From contig JAADJZ010000011.1 of the NCBI GenBank assembly GCA_011032825.1, positions 1,277,501-1,341,500 on the forward strand: DNA of 64,000 nt, given 5' to 3'. The position numbers and the translations under genes are program-made. Source of the DNA: Massariosphaeria phaeospora. Taxonomy: Eukaryota; Ascomycota; Dothideomycetes; Pleosporales. Positions 22,271-32,449 of the stretch are shown piece by piece. The first letter of the stretch is position 1. The number at the start of each line of letters is the position of its first letter. The notes under the pieces were generated by a model. That model saw only the letters and a program-made list of their open reading frames with translations. It did no database searches and was not told the origin of the DNA.

Positions 22271-24330
22271 ATGGCGCCACCACCATCAGAACCAGATGCT
22301 CCCACGACTAGCCTGAATACCGTAGTATCCCAGATGGAGCATTTGTCCGCTTCAGAAGAAATTGCAGAAGAGGCCATACGGATAGATGTGGAGGAAGACT
22401 CGTCTGAGCCTGTTTCTAGTGACGACGACGCCTCATCGGTGGGCTCATCGGCTCCTCGCCAATATTCTATGATGAACTCCTACCGCCGGCCATCATACGT
22501 GAACCCAGGATCTCGATCAACAGCCATCTTCTCGTCAAGCGTACCGACTGAGCACAACTATTTGTCAAAGAGAGAACGCGCTGCTGTCCGAGAAGAGGAG
22601 CGAAGCTTACTACGAGATAATGACCTTCTCCCACCGAAACACCCCCGACGAGGGAGCGAGGGAGCAGACGCTGCAGGAGCGGCTAAGAGACTCTCTCTAT
22701 CTGCTTTGCGCAAAGTACGGAGTTCTTCAGATGAAGAGGCTGCAACGAACACTGAACCATCGGAACGAACCGCTCTCTTGGAAGGGAACCCTGATCTCCC
22801 ATATGGCGGTCTGGATAGCCCCAAAACTATCAACAAGAGATGGGGTGAGGGCGTCAGAGATGGGAAGATACATACAACATGGCAGCGAGAAGCAAAACAT
22901 CTGACTAAAACGTCTGCTCCCTTGATATTGACTTTCCTATTACAGTATTCGCTTCCCGTGGCAAGTATCTTCACTGTTGGACATATTGGGAAAGTTGAAC
23001 TTGGTGCAGTCAGTTTGGCTAGCAGTGAGTTGTTGCGTGTAGGACTGAGGAACAGAGCTAACAAGCTTCAGTGACTGCAGCCATTACTGGCTATGCTGTA
23101 TACCAAGGCCTAGCCACGTCACTTGATACCCTCTGTGCACAAGCGTATGGATCCGGACGGCCGCATCTTGTGGGTCTCCAGTTACAGCGAACGGTCTACT
23201 TCCTGTGGCTTATCACAATCCCCATATCGCTGGTCTGGGCCTTCGGACCACAGCTCCTGTCTGCGATTGTGCCAGACCAGGAAACAGCCAAGCTTGCCGG
23301 ACTCTACCTGAGGATCCTCATCGCTGGTGCTCCGGGGTACGCCGCTTTCGAGGCAGGGAAACGGTACTTACAAGCCCAGGGCCTCTTCAGCGCCACCATG
23401 TACATCCTGCTCATCTGCGCGCCCCTGAACGCGCTCATGAACTACCTCTTCGTCTGGCGCCTGCAATGGGGCTTCATCGGCGCCCCAATCGCCGTATCCA
23501 TCACCGAGAACATCCTCCCGCTCCTCCTCTTCCTCTACGTGCGCTTCATCGACGGCCACCAATGCTGGGGCGGCTTCGACCGCAAAGCGCTCTCCAACTG
23601 GACGCCCATGATGCAGCTCGCGCTGCCGGGCCTCGTCATGGTGCTCGCCGAGTTCCTGGCCTTCGAGATCCTCACCCTGTCGTCCAGCTGGCTGCCCGGC
23701 CGCACGCCGCTCGCTGCCCAGAGCATACTGGGCTCCATCACGGGCATCACGTTCCAGATCCCGTTCCCCATCAGCGTGGCCGCATCGACGCGCATCGCTA
23801 CTTACATCGGCGCGACGCTCGCGCAGCCTGCGAAGACGGCCGCGAAGGTCGCTATGGTGTTCGCGGTGTTCGTCGGCTTCTTCAATTTCGCGCTGCTGGC
23901 GCTGCTGCGCGATAGCATTCCACGGCTGTTCACACAGGACGAAGATGTCATACGCATGGTGTCGGATCTGCTGCCGCTGTGCGCCGCGTTCCAGCTGTTC
24001 GATGCGCTGGCCGCGAATTGTAATGGCATTTTGCGCGGGCTCGGGCGCCAGGAAGTGGGCGGGTATGTTGGGTTGTTTGCGTATTATGCCGTCGGGCTGC
24101 CGATTAGTTTTGGCACGGGGTTTGGGGCTGGGTGGGGGCTGTATGGGCTTTGGAGTGTGAGTTTTCGCAGGATGATGCTACTGGAGAGTGGTGGGTTGCT
24201 TGCTGACTGTGAGGTGTAGGGACCGGCGATTGCGCTCGTTTTTGTGGCGGGGATTGAGGGGTGGTTTATTTGGCGGACGAGTTGGGAGAGGGCGGTTAGG
24301 GAGGCGGAGAGGAGGAATGGTATGGGTTAG
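22271..24330 (+). CDS. MATE-family multidrug/toxin extrusion transporter
   Basis: 649 aa from three exons: 22271-23024, 23072-24156 and 24220-24330, with 47- and 63-bp introns. A cytosolic Ser-rich N-terminal tail of about 200 residues, with an ERTALL dileucine signal, precedes about twelve membrane helices. Family blocks include TSAPLILTFLLQYSLP, the first-helix substrate pocket, GLATSLDTLCAQAYGSG and GILRGLGRQEVGGYV. The layout resembles yeast vacuolar ERC1-type MATE proteins. Family function: cation- or proton-coupled antiport of organic cations. The ATG at 22271 is the first in frame. Confidence 0.93.
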
Positions 24331-24670
24331 GGGGGGGGGGGACGGGTGAGTATTTCGGTCGAATTTCTACACAGGTTTGAGATGCTTTAGATGATCTTGG
24401 GGCCAACATTTTCCTGGCGCTGGCGTTGTGGTCGTTCACATGGTCGGTCTGGTTTGCTACACGAAGCGTTGCGTAGACTTGATATCCTCAACGTCTTTTC
24501 TCGCGTCTTGCATTGCTTGCTTGATTTTTTCGGGGTTCTTTCGTTTGGTGCGTATCATCTTCATCATCACTACGTCTCCCTCACCACCACCATCACCACC
24601 ACCGCTCCACGGCCCCATCCCACCCCCGACTTCTCGCTTTCCACATGACCCCAATTTCAACCCGAGCACC

Positions 24671-24755
24671 TATATAAGTCCCCTCCCTCACACGCCAACT
24701 CTTCTTTCTCTTTCTCTACACAGCACTCGATGCGCGCATCAAGTGTCTACTAAAA
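24671..24755 (+). promoter_or_regulatory. Array unit 1 core promoter
   Basis: TATATAAG at 24671, initiator-like CTACACAGCA at 24716, ACTAAAA at 24749. A 15-codon frame follows directly (MPSVQDYVWVGVVRL) but has no counterpart in other units. Confidence 0.7.
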
Positions 24756-24992
24756 TGCCATCCGTACAAGACTATGTCTGGGTTGGTGTGGTGCGGTTGT
24801 AAACTAGAAGTATATTTTGACCATGGGGAAGAGGTTGGGGATAGTGTCGAGTGGTGGTGGTGGGGTGATAGTAGTGATGATGAACAGCGCCATCGTTGGC
24901 GGACCTTGAAAAAGACTTGAGTGTTCGGTATGTATGTTTCACGAGGAGAAATCGTGGTGCTGGGTATAAGGCGCAAATACTAAATGGGCACA

Positions 24993-25114
24993 TATATAAG
25001 CCCCCCCATTTCTTTGTCCTTCCCCTTCTTCCTTACACTGCACTCCAGATCTACCCATTCTGTGGGTTTAAAATTGGATCTGAGACTCGCGAATGTTGTG
25101 TGGGCGACTGAAAT
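24993..25114 (+). promoter_or_regulatory. Array unit 2 core promoter
   Basis: TATATAAG at 24993, TTACACTGCA at 25033, TTTAAAA near 25067 and a TGTGTGGGCGACTGAAA block ending at 25113. Confidence 0.7.
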
Positions 25115-25343
25115 CACATGACATACCTCAACATGGGAGTTTGCCGGCAGATTTCTGAAAAGGTGGAATAAAAGGCACGTGGGCGGCGATCGATGTTGCG
25201 CTTGCGGTGGGAAGATTAGTGGGATTTTGGGGTGCTGGAGAAAAGATTTGGTTGGGACGCTGATGGGTTGGGTGGCCCAGGGTGGGGAAGAGCGGGTTTG
25301 AGGGAGGTGGAGGTGTTTCGATATGGGGTGCGTGGTAGCATGG

Positions 25344-25476
25344 TGATGCGCATCATCGTCTGCTGGCGACGACGCTGTCATCGACGGGAAGGGAGGTGGG
25401 TATATAAGCCCCTCTCCTCTCTTGTCTCCCTGTCTTCGTTCTTTACACTGCGACTGTTCTGTGTGTGGGACTAAAA
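25344..25476 (+). promoter_or_regulatory. Array unit 3 core promoter with palindrome
   Basis: Perfect palindrome TGATGCGCATCA at 25344-25355, TATATAAG at 25401, TTACACTGCG at 25443, TGTGGGACTAAAA ending at 25476. Confidence 0.75.
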
Positions 25477-25673
25477 GAAAGCAATGATCATGTTATGTTG
25501 CTGGCAGACGAAGACTTGGACTTTGGCGCGAAAAGAGGGAGAAAGAAGTTGTGAGCCGTGGGATTGTGCAGTGGATAAGATCATAGGTGATGTGATGGTG
25601 TGTCTGGAACGGGGTTATCGGAAAGCTGGGAAGATAACGGGGAGTGGATTAAGATTGGTTGAGGAGTGGTGGT

Positions 25674-25808
25674 GATGACGCGCATCATCGAGGCCGCATC
25701 TCTTGCGAGGATTAAGGGCCTGGGGTAGGTAGGTATATAAGTCCCTCTTTGCCTCCCCATCTTGGTTCTATACACTGTACTGCAGGTGTTCTGTTTTTGC
25801 GACTAAAA
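25674..25808 (+). promoter_or_regulatory. Array unit 4 core promoter with palindrome
   Basis: GATGACGCGCATCATC at 25674-25689, TATATAAG at 25734, ATACACTGTA at 25770, GCGACTAAAA ending at 25808. A hAT MITE interrupts the unit downstream. Confidence 0.75.
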
Positions 25809-25839
25809 AGTACAGGACGGAATAGCATGTTGTCTGGCG

Positions 25840-26183
25840 TAGGGTTTGACATGGGCGGATTTCCAAAACGCGCCCATCCGCCCACCTCCGCCCGCGGACT
25901 GTGGATTTATTCTGTGGGCGCCCATTGTAGGGCATTTAAGTAGAGCTAGCTACCTTTAGTTTAATTGATCGTCTCCCCGCGTCTCCCCATGGTTTCGAGT
26001 GGAGATGTGGGGCCTTAGCGCTATCTCGCTAGAACGTCATCTCTCCCCCCTTAGTGACCGCATCCAGATGTATTACCCATACAAGTTAGTATGGAGCATG
26101 GCACATTGCTTGGCCTCCATGGAAATCTCTGGGTTTGCCCATGGGCGAATGGAGGAATTCCAGATCGCCCATGTCAAACACTG
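25840..26183. mobile_element. 344-bp hAT-type MITE inserted in array unit 4
   Basis: An 8-bp duplication GTCTGGCG (25832-25839 and 26184-26191) flanks inverted ends TAGGGTTTGACATGGGCGG (left) and CAGTGTTTGACATGGGCGAT (right, reverse complement). Non-coding. The right terminus starts CAGTG as in many hAT elements. Its removal restores the array spacing to 297 bp. Confidence 0.85.
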
Positions 26184-26327
26184 GTCTGGCGGACGAAAAA
26201 CGAAGTGGAAAATGTGCAATGGCTGAGAGAGCGGCGGGGGAGCGGGAAAAGAATGTGTGAATAGGGGATGGGTAGTTAAGCGGGGAAGGACAAGAGCTAG
26301 TGTTGGCACAGGGCGAGGGGACGGTGG

Positions 26328-26456
26328 TGATGCGCATCATCAACTGTATGCGCTCTCGCGTACCAAGCTCGCTGTCCGGGTACGTATAGAAGTCCCTCTT
26401 CCGCTACTCCTGTTCTTCTTTCTGTACACACCACCTCTACCATGGGTATAAAAAAA
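26328..26456 (+). promoter_or_regulatory. Array unit 5 core promoter, degenerate TATA
   Basis: Perfect palindrome TGATGCGCATCA at 26328-26339. The TATA box is reduced to CGTATAGAAG at 26383. GTACACACCA at 26424 and an A-rich block at 26448. Confidence 0.65.
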
Positions 26457-26652
26457 TTCGCAATACGTTTGAGACATGGGGTGCGGGAGCCGAAAGGGTT
26501 GGCAATATGATGTTACGTGTCGGAGCGGGGCTAGGATGCGGTCGTTATACAGCCCTAAAAAGGACAAATCCAGAAGATGGTGGTTTGGGTGGAAAGAACT
26601 TTCGGCATGGGCGGATGCTGGATCGCCTGAATGATGGATTCAGAGTGGCGAG

Positions 26653-26778
26653 GATGACCATCACGGCGTCTGTCGCACACCTCGGAGGTTCACCAAAGAC
26701 TTCAGGGTGACTATATAAGCTCCTCTCACCTCTATCCCTTCGTTTTTCTACACTATACCTCGCCGGCCAGTTAAAAAA
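26653..26778 (+). promoter_or_regulatory. Array unit 6 core promoter
   Basis: Degenerate palindrome GATGACCATCA at 26653, TATATAAG at 26712, CTACACTATA at 26748, TTAAAAAA at 26771. Confidence 0.7.
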
Positions 26779-26957
26779 GCGGCAGGGTGTACAATCATAG
26801 CGAGTGCGCAACCAAAAATTAAAAAGCATCTGTTTCATGGAGGTGGAGCGAAGTGTGCGACAAGGACCTACATGGGATATTAAAACCTACTGACGACGAA
26901 TACATGGAGTGTTTTGGAGTCTGGAAGCCTTGTCGCGAGAAAATAGTTTGTTGATAG

Positions 26958-27078
26958 GTGATGATGTGTATCATCACTCCCGGTAACGCCCACTTTCGAA
27001 TGAGGATATATAAGCCCCTGATACTCTTCCATCTCTCTTACTTCTTCACAGCACGTCGATTGTACGTTTGATTAAAAA
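26958..27078 (+). promoter_or_regulatory. Array unit 7 core promoter with palindrome
   Basis: GTGATGATGTGTATCATCAC at 26958-26977, TATATAAG at 27007, CTTCACAGCA at 27044, TTAAAAA at 27072. Confidence 0.72.
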
Positions 27079-27436
27079 GTTGAGGAACTCTGGCATATGT
27101 GGTGTGGGTGGTGGCGAACTAAAACTGCTGCGAGGCCTGGATCATGGAGTGTGAGGTTGTCGCGGTGAGTGCAAGCAGTGCGTAGGGAATTGAGGATTGA
27201 ACTGAGGTTGTATTATCTAGAAGCTACGGAGTTTGTAGGTGCGAAAGCACAGACAGCGCTAGTCCTAGATAAGCGTAGTACCCTTATCCATCTCATAGGG
27301 TAAGAGCTATAAACCGTGACAGAGGTTGAGCAAGAGAGTTGTAAAAAATACTTCGATTTGATGTTCATGTCGTGCGCTGGAAAGATCGAGATGCGCCGTA
27401 TAGGTGTTCATGATTCGGGGAGGAAGAGATTGATGG

Positions 27437-27586
27437 CGATGCGTATCATTGTTTGTCTAAAAATACTGTCTGGACGATCCCGTGGGTATATAAGCACTCC
27501 TCACGCCGGACGCTTCCCTTTCTTCTCGCTACACAGCAATTTCAAATTGGAGCGACTGCTACCAAATGGAGTGTGCGACTATAAAT
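27437..27586 (+). promoter_or_regulatory. Array unit 8 core promoter
   Basis: CGATGCGTATCA at 27437, TATATAAG at 27487, CTACACAGCA at 27529, TGTGCGACTATAAA ending at 27585. Confidence 0.72.
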
Positions 27587-28002
27587 CGTCGCCGAACCTA
27601 ATTATGGGGCTTCTGTTCAGACTGTTCTACGCGGAGAAAAGAGTGATCACTGCCTAAATTCTTCGAGCTCGAGCTCATGGCTTTGTCTGAAAGAAACAAT
27701 TATCACCACCTGTAACTGCGTGAGCAGTGTCAATTGGGTGCTGCGGATCAACGCTTGTATTGCTATCTGTTGTCGTGTTGTGATCTAGGTGTACAGGAGC
27801 TCTCGGCTCAGAGGTAAGTGCACTTGCCCAACGGGCAGTGCCTGCTATAATAAGATATCATGTGATCCAGCCTACGTAGTTACACCACCGATGTATGAAT
27901 GCCTGGAAGTAGCATTGCTAGTCAGACCTGAAGAAAAGCTTTGATAATACTAGTTATGATTACTTCCACAAAAGAGGGATATCAGGATCGATGTGATCGC
28001 GG

Positions 28003-28110
28003 TATATAAGTCTCTCTCCTACGTGGTCCTCTCTCTTTCTTCATACGAAACCTTCTGTGGTAATAATGAAAGATACATTCAAAAGCATGATGTTGCGCGC
28101 TGGACTAAAA
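28003..28110 (+). promoter_or_regulatory. Array unit 9 core promoter, weak initiator
   Basis: TATATAAG at 28003, a pyrimidine tract, a poor initiator match (TCATACGAAA at 28041), and GCGCTGGACTAAAA ending at 28110. No clear palindrome upstream. Confidence 0.6.
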
Positions 28111-28294
28111 GTCAAGATGTCAGCCACATGGATTGGGATTGGGCGTGGCCGTGTGAATGAACACGGTACATGCTTGAAAATGCAAATACTAAATGCCGTG
28201 TTGGTGTTTGGGTTGACGATGCGCAAGGAAGCAACGCTATGTTAGCCGGTATCGAAACTTGTGAAGCGTCCGGGGGGAGTAATAGTTGTGGTGG

Positions 28295-28392
28295 TGATGT
28301 TCATCGTCAGTTAGATTCAATGACACAGCGTGATGCTCCGAAGTCGGTATATAAGCCCCTCGCACGTCTCCCTTTCTCTCTTCTTCAGCACT
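28295..28392 (+). promoter_or_regulatory. Array unit 10 core promoter
   Basis: TGATGTTCATCG at 28295, TATATAAG at 28348, CTTCAGCACT at 28383, with a TTGTGCGGGTAGCCAAAAA block further on near 28440. Confidence 0.68.
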
Positions 28393-28661
28393 ATCTTTTT
28401 GCGCAAAGGATGAAAAATGGAACAAGACACCTACTATGTTGTGCGGGTAGCCAAAAACCAACATTTACAACTGATGAAAGGCACAGGATCTGGCATGATA
28501 ATGTGTATTGGAAGGCGTGTGAGAGCCTTTACGAGGCTCTCAGAGGCTGCCAAGGCACTAGCTACACGCGATCACGTGAGAGATATCAGTGGACTATCGG
28601 CTCCGTCCAACAACAACGCACTATCGAAGAGGCCTTTTGATGAGTGTAGTAGAGTAGTGTT

Positions 28662-28804
28662 GAGCATCATCACTTTATTTGAACATGTTGTTGTTACTTA
28701 GATGTGCGTATATAAGCCTCTTTTTTCTCCCTCTTTCTTCTTCTTTCTTCGCCGTGGTACACGCGGTTGGCTCCACAGCTAGTATGTCGATTGAGGAATT
28801 AAAA
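28662..28804 (+). promoter_or_regulatory. Array unit 11 core promoter
   Basis: Half palindrome GAGCATCATCAC at 28662, TATATAAG at 28709, a long TTC-rich tract, GTACACGCGG at 28757, ATTAAAA at 28798. Confidence 0.68.
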
Positions 28805-29050
28805 TGTTAAGGTACCAATGCATGGGATCCGAGTAGAGGGGAAGATGAAAGAGTTTATGAACCATTCAACGGGACGGGACCTATGGAGATTCGAGCGGTC
28901 TTTCGGTGTCTTGAGAGATGTAAGCGGCTTGGGTTCGGATTGTGCGGCGGGGATTCGTCGTGATCTCAATAGACAGTGTTGTGTTGGTGGGAAATGTACG
29001 TATCCAATGCCTGGAAATGTGTAGAGAAGGTCCACATAGTGCGAGAAGGC

Positions 29051-29115
29051 ACATAAGCCTCTTGTCCCTACTTTTCTTTCCCAACTTTACACAGCAGATC
29101 TACTCTCTCTAAAAG
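29051..29115 (+). promoter_or_regulatory. Array unit 12 core promoter, degenerate TATA
   Basis: ACATAAG at 29051 in place of TATATAAG, TTACACAGCA at 29087, CTAAAAG at 29109. Last recognisable unit. Confidence 0.62.
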
Positions 29116-29434
29116 AAACAATAGAACGGAGTCTTAAAGTAGATGCATAGGAGATTTTCGTCTGCTTCAAAACCCCAAGACGGCATATCGATTTTAGAAA
29201 GTAGAAATCTTTTGTCTTTCAAGTCTGCTTCTCGTACAAGGCATCTAGTTGAACAACATAATAACCAAAGCACTATCTGGCGACTGAAGGTGTCCCATAG
29301 CGAAGGGAAAGGTCGAATAGAACATTTATCGCAGCAGCTCCCACGCAGAGCCAGACACCTCTGACTAGTACCAAGCATCGCTTCCAAGTATGTGTAAGCC
29401 ACATGATTGTTTCAAGGGCGAGGAGCAGCCCACC

Positions 29435-29926
29435 TTACAAGGGGGTATGAATAGCCCATTTCAAACGTGTGTGCCCATCCCACTGGTTATGGCAGTACAC
29501 AATCCCCGAAGCTCCAACATGCCCGTTTTTCTCAAACTGCTGGATCGCATGGTCCATAATGCCTATGATGTCCCTGTTGCCCACTTGATAGGCCATGCCT
29601 TCGGCACTCTTATCTTCGTCTACACCGAACGCACAACTGCCGTGTTTCGCCAAATCCCTCCAGAAATCGCTGAGCTTGGTGGTCTATGTTGTCTCGGTTA
29701 GTACGAGACCAGGGCAGGATTTTGAAGATTGGGTGAGTCAACATACCCATACACCCCCGCCCTCGATGTTTCTGATCACCTGCCGGCAGTCTTCAACTAA
29801 GGGCGACTTGTCTGTCGTCTCTTGGCTGAAAGTGGCACCCTGAAGGCACTTTTGGTCCCATCCCGCGGGGGCACTGGACACCGTTGCAGCGAGAAAGAGA
29901 GGGATGAAGCCGGCGGTAAAGCGCAT
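29435..29926 (-). CDS. Small secreted Ecp2-like effector (Hce2 domain)
   Basis: 142 aa from exons 29926-29747 and 29683-29435, separated by a 63-bp GTATGT...ATAG intron with a CTAAC branch site. Residues 1-19 are a signal peptide ending VSSA. The mature part follows the Hce2 pattern (homologues of Cladosporium fulvum Ecp2): DCRQVIRNIEGGG-W, then GSCAFGV, a VGNRDI helix and a GHVGASGIVYC strand, with four mature cysteines that could form two disulfides. Ecp2 proteins are secreted plant-infection effectors, some recognised by host resistance genes; others have unrelated roles. It lies about 0.3 kb beyond the promoter-like array, on the opposite strand. Role in this species unknown. Confidence 0.87.
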
Positions 29927-30718
29927 GTTGATGATTTGGTGAGCGTATGCTGGTAATCGAGAGGGGGTAGGAAGCGATAGTTTGCATGTTGAGTAGAAGA
30001 GCACGATCGTAGACTACTTATACGGCCGTGATCGCAGTATACGACCATGGTCGCACACAGAGGTAGTATCCTGATACCAATTGACTCTCATCAAGTCACC
30101 TCACCCAACAACAGTTTTGAGTTTTCGTCTGCCATATTGTTTGTGAGACTAGCCACGTGCTATCGTACAGCGAGGACAGTGGGCAATGATCTAGATGCTA
30201 GACCAGAAAGGGAAACCCAACACCCACGCCTTGACCACACCACTTGGATCTAGAAATGTCCACTCCCTGGGAAACGTGTCGCGGCTACCAAAACTTAGCT
30301 CACATGGGAGTTGTTATCGATCACCTTAAGAGCACGTGGGGACGGGACAAGTATGGTTCGAAAGCACTCTCTCCCGATCGTTTAGGAGGAATGACTGGGG
30401 CCTCGAATTGGAGGTCTTGCAGACTGGGTTTAAGACTATTGAATGTGGTGAAAGTGTGTAAGATAGCTTTAGGGTCTCGGACCGGAGGACCATGTAGGTG
30501 ACGTGGGAAACAGGCTCTGTCTCTCTCAGTCCTCAGCTGCGATATCCATCTGATGTGAGTGAAATTTTTCTCGGCCGAGTGGCATTGACGACCAAAACAC
30601 AACACCAACAACTGTTGGCAACCAGAAGCTTGATTCAAGAGCACGAACTGCACAGTACGACGACCAACGAGATTACCGAGTGCGGGACTGCAGGAAGTCT
30701 CATTGATTGCGTTCATCC
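29927..30718. other. Intergenic between effector and 576-aa gene
   Basis: Effector upstream region and 3' flank of the next gene. No supported gene. Confidence 0.45.
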
Positions 30719-32449
30719 TCAACGTTGCGTCGCTCGAACCCTGATCTTTGCAAACGCGATACTGAAGGCCTTCCGGATCATCGACTTCCGCTTAGGTAAC
30801 GCTGGTGGTAATGCGAGCGGACTGTTTGTTTTCGGTTCAGAAGCCATTGGACCAGGCCGAATTCCCGGTGTATCCGCATCAGGGCCTGAGGGTCGATGAG
30901 CACCGGGTTCGTCGTCGCTAGGTCCGGACATCGTGTTGGCGTGCACACTAGTCAAGATGTTTTCGGATATTGGATGAGGACAGTCATCCCCTAGACCAAG
31001 TGCACTGTCTACTCTGGAGGTACCGGGGTTGCCCTTGGCGCGTTGACTCCCCCTCTCTACTTCTGACCCTCGATGCGTCGCGGTGTCCTGTACATCTTGC
31101 ATCTCGAGCGCGTCACTGAATCGGGTGTAGGTTACCATTGGCGTCGCTGATGCTACGATACGTACGTCCGTGGGTCTAGAAACAGCGTGATCTGCTGCTT
31201 GCAGTGGATCGCCCATCAAAAGTACGTTCTTCGCAAGCGATAGCCGGTTCCTCGCCTCACGAATGAAGGCAGTTGGTCGAGCCCGACGAGATGGGGTGGG
31301 AGTAGATTGTTCGAGTCCATTGCAAGAGATGACAGTCAATGGTCTTGGTGCCCTCGCAAGCTCTCGGTTGGTGGTGGGAAGAGTGTTTTCGACGGTGTCT
31401 TCGAAGCGGATGGACTTTAACACGGACTCACCAGATGGATCGTGAGGGGAGCAAGGTTGCAAACGTCGACGGGGAATAAGCGATGGAAATAGTCGGCTTT
31501 GAGCAGTGTCGGTATTGCTGGTCACATTGCTAACTAGATCCGTAAACGGCGCGGACTCGGAAAACCTCCGACGTACCGATGAGGAGGGTGGTTCGAAGTC
31601 TTCTTCATGCGGTTCCACTGGCGGAAACTCCGCTCGCTGGACTACTTCTTTAGGCACTGACGTATAAGAGCAGCTTGTACCTGCCGTGATGGCCATGGGT
31701 TCTGGTGCCCTACTGGCTTGATCCGAGTATGTGGAGAGCCGAGACAGTCGTTTAGAACCTTCGTGGCCAAGCAAGTTTGATAGCGCAGCGTCCCGGTTCC
31801 TATGGAGCTGTTGAGCTTCCACCGACAGCATAGAAGCTCTCTTGAAACCTTCGAGAAGCATGCCTCCTGGCCAAGTCATGGATAGTACACTTTTCCTTTT
31901 GCTAGTCGGAACCAAGGTCGCAGTGGAGTTCCGTTTGTTGGCGAGTATAAGTTCGCACTCGTGCCCGATGCAGGAAGTAATCAGAGTTCGTGTTCCGTCA
32001 GCTATTGGTATGAGGCTCGATAACTTGTCCCGCCCCATTATTGCACCGGTGGGGCAGATTGCGAGGAGCGTGCAACTTTCATAGTGTTGCCGGAAACGGC
32101 GGCCAGTTCCTATCCATGCATCGACCGTGGCACGAACGACTGCTGGGTGGAGCAGGCTTGTACCCCAGTCATTGATGGTAAGAATATTGAACAAGAACCG
32201 TCGAACTTGAACAAAACTATCTTCATCGCTGGGAAACGGGAGGTCCGGGTCACCTCTGGGATGCGTGGCGAGGCGGATTTCTTCGTCTGTAGAGGGGATG
32301 AGGAAATTACATTTGGAAGTGGCCTCCAGGAACCGCTCGTATGCCAGAGGTCGTTCGAGAGTCTGTATGCTTTCGGCGTCTTGATCATCTTGGTCGGTCC
32401 GTTGGTTAGCGGCATACGAAATGCGTTTGGTGAAAGCGGAAGAGTACAT
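30719..32449 (-). CDS. Hypothetical 576-aa protein
   Basis: Intronless frame from the ATG at 32449 to the stop at 30719. Residues 30-220 (around LERPLAYERFLEATSKCNFLIPS and FVQVRRFLFNILTINDWG) look folded. The remainder is Ser/Pro/Arg-rich and probably disordered, with a basic C-terminal helix (KRKSMIRKAFSIAFAKIRVR). No transmembrane segment, signal peptide or known domain is recognised. A fungus-specific protein is likely. Confidence 0.7.
   Translation of the reverse strand: MYSSAFTKRISYAANQRTDQDDQDAESIQTLERPLAYERFLEATSKCNFLIPSTDEEIRLATHPRGDPDLPFPSDEDSFVQVRRFLFNILTINDWGTSLLHPAVVRATVDAWIGTGRRFRQHYESCTLLAICPTGAIMGRDKLSSLIPIADGTRTLITSCIGHECELILANKRNSTATLVPTSKRKSVLSMTWPGGMLLEGFKRASMLSVEAQQLHRNRDAALSNLLGHEGSKRLSRLSTYSDQASRAPEPMAITAGTSCSYTSVPKEVVQRAEFPPVEPHEEDFEPPSSSVRRRFSESAPFTDLVSNVTSNTDTAQSRLFPSLIPRRRLQPCSPHDPSGESVLKSIRFEDTVENTLPTTNRELARAPRPLTVISCNGLEQSTPTPSRRARPTAFIREARNRLSLAKNVLLMGDPLQAADHAVSRPTDVRIVASATPMVTYTRFSDALEMQDVQDTATHRGSEVERGSQRAKGNPGTSRVDSALGLGDDCPHPISENILTSVHANTMSGPSDDEPGAHRPSGPDADTPGIRPGPMASEPKTNSPLALPPALPKRKSMIRKAFSIAFAKIRVRATQR

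Larger units (their letters stand above)
24540..29135 (+). repeat. Tandem array of about twelve promoter-like units without ORFs
   Basis: Head-to-tail diverged units with TATA boxes at 24671, 24993, 25401, 25734, 26383, 26712, 27007, 27487, 28003, 28348, 28709 and 29051. Most spacings are 295-361 bp. The outlier of 649 bp drops to 297 once the hAT MITE at 25840-26183 and its duplication are removed. Shared blocks in order: a TGATGCGCATCA-like palindrome (48-63 bp before the TATA box in units 3-8, 10 and 11), TATATAAG(C/T)CCCTC, a pyrimidine tract, YTACACWGCA 35-48 bp after the TATA start, and a block like TGTGNGCGACTAAAA. No open frame is conserved between units. Base composition is not RIP-like. 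Function unknown; units may be transcribed as non-coding RNAs or be relics of a duplicated promoter. Confidence 0.85.

Noticed and set aside
28170..28640. 156-codon plus-strand frame within the promoter-like array
   Set aside because: Crosses a unit boundary, no ATG at its first residue position, and no counterpart in other units.
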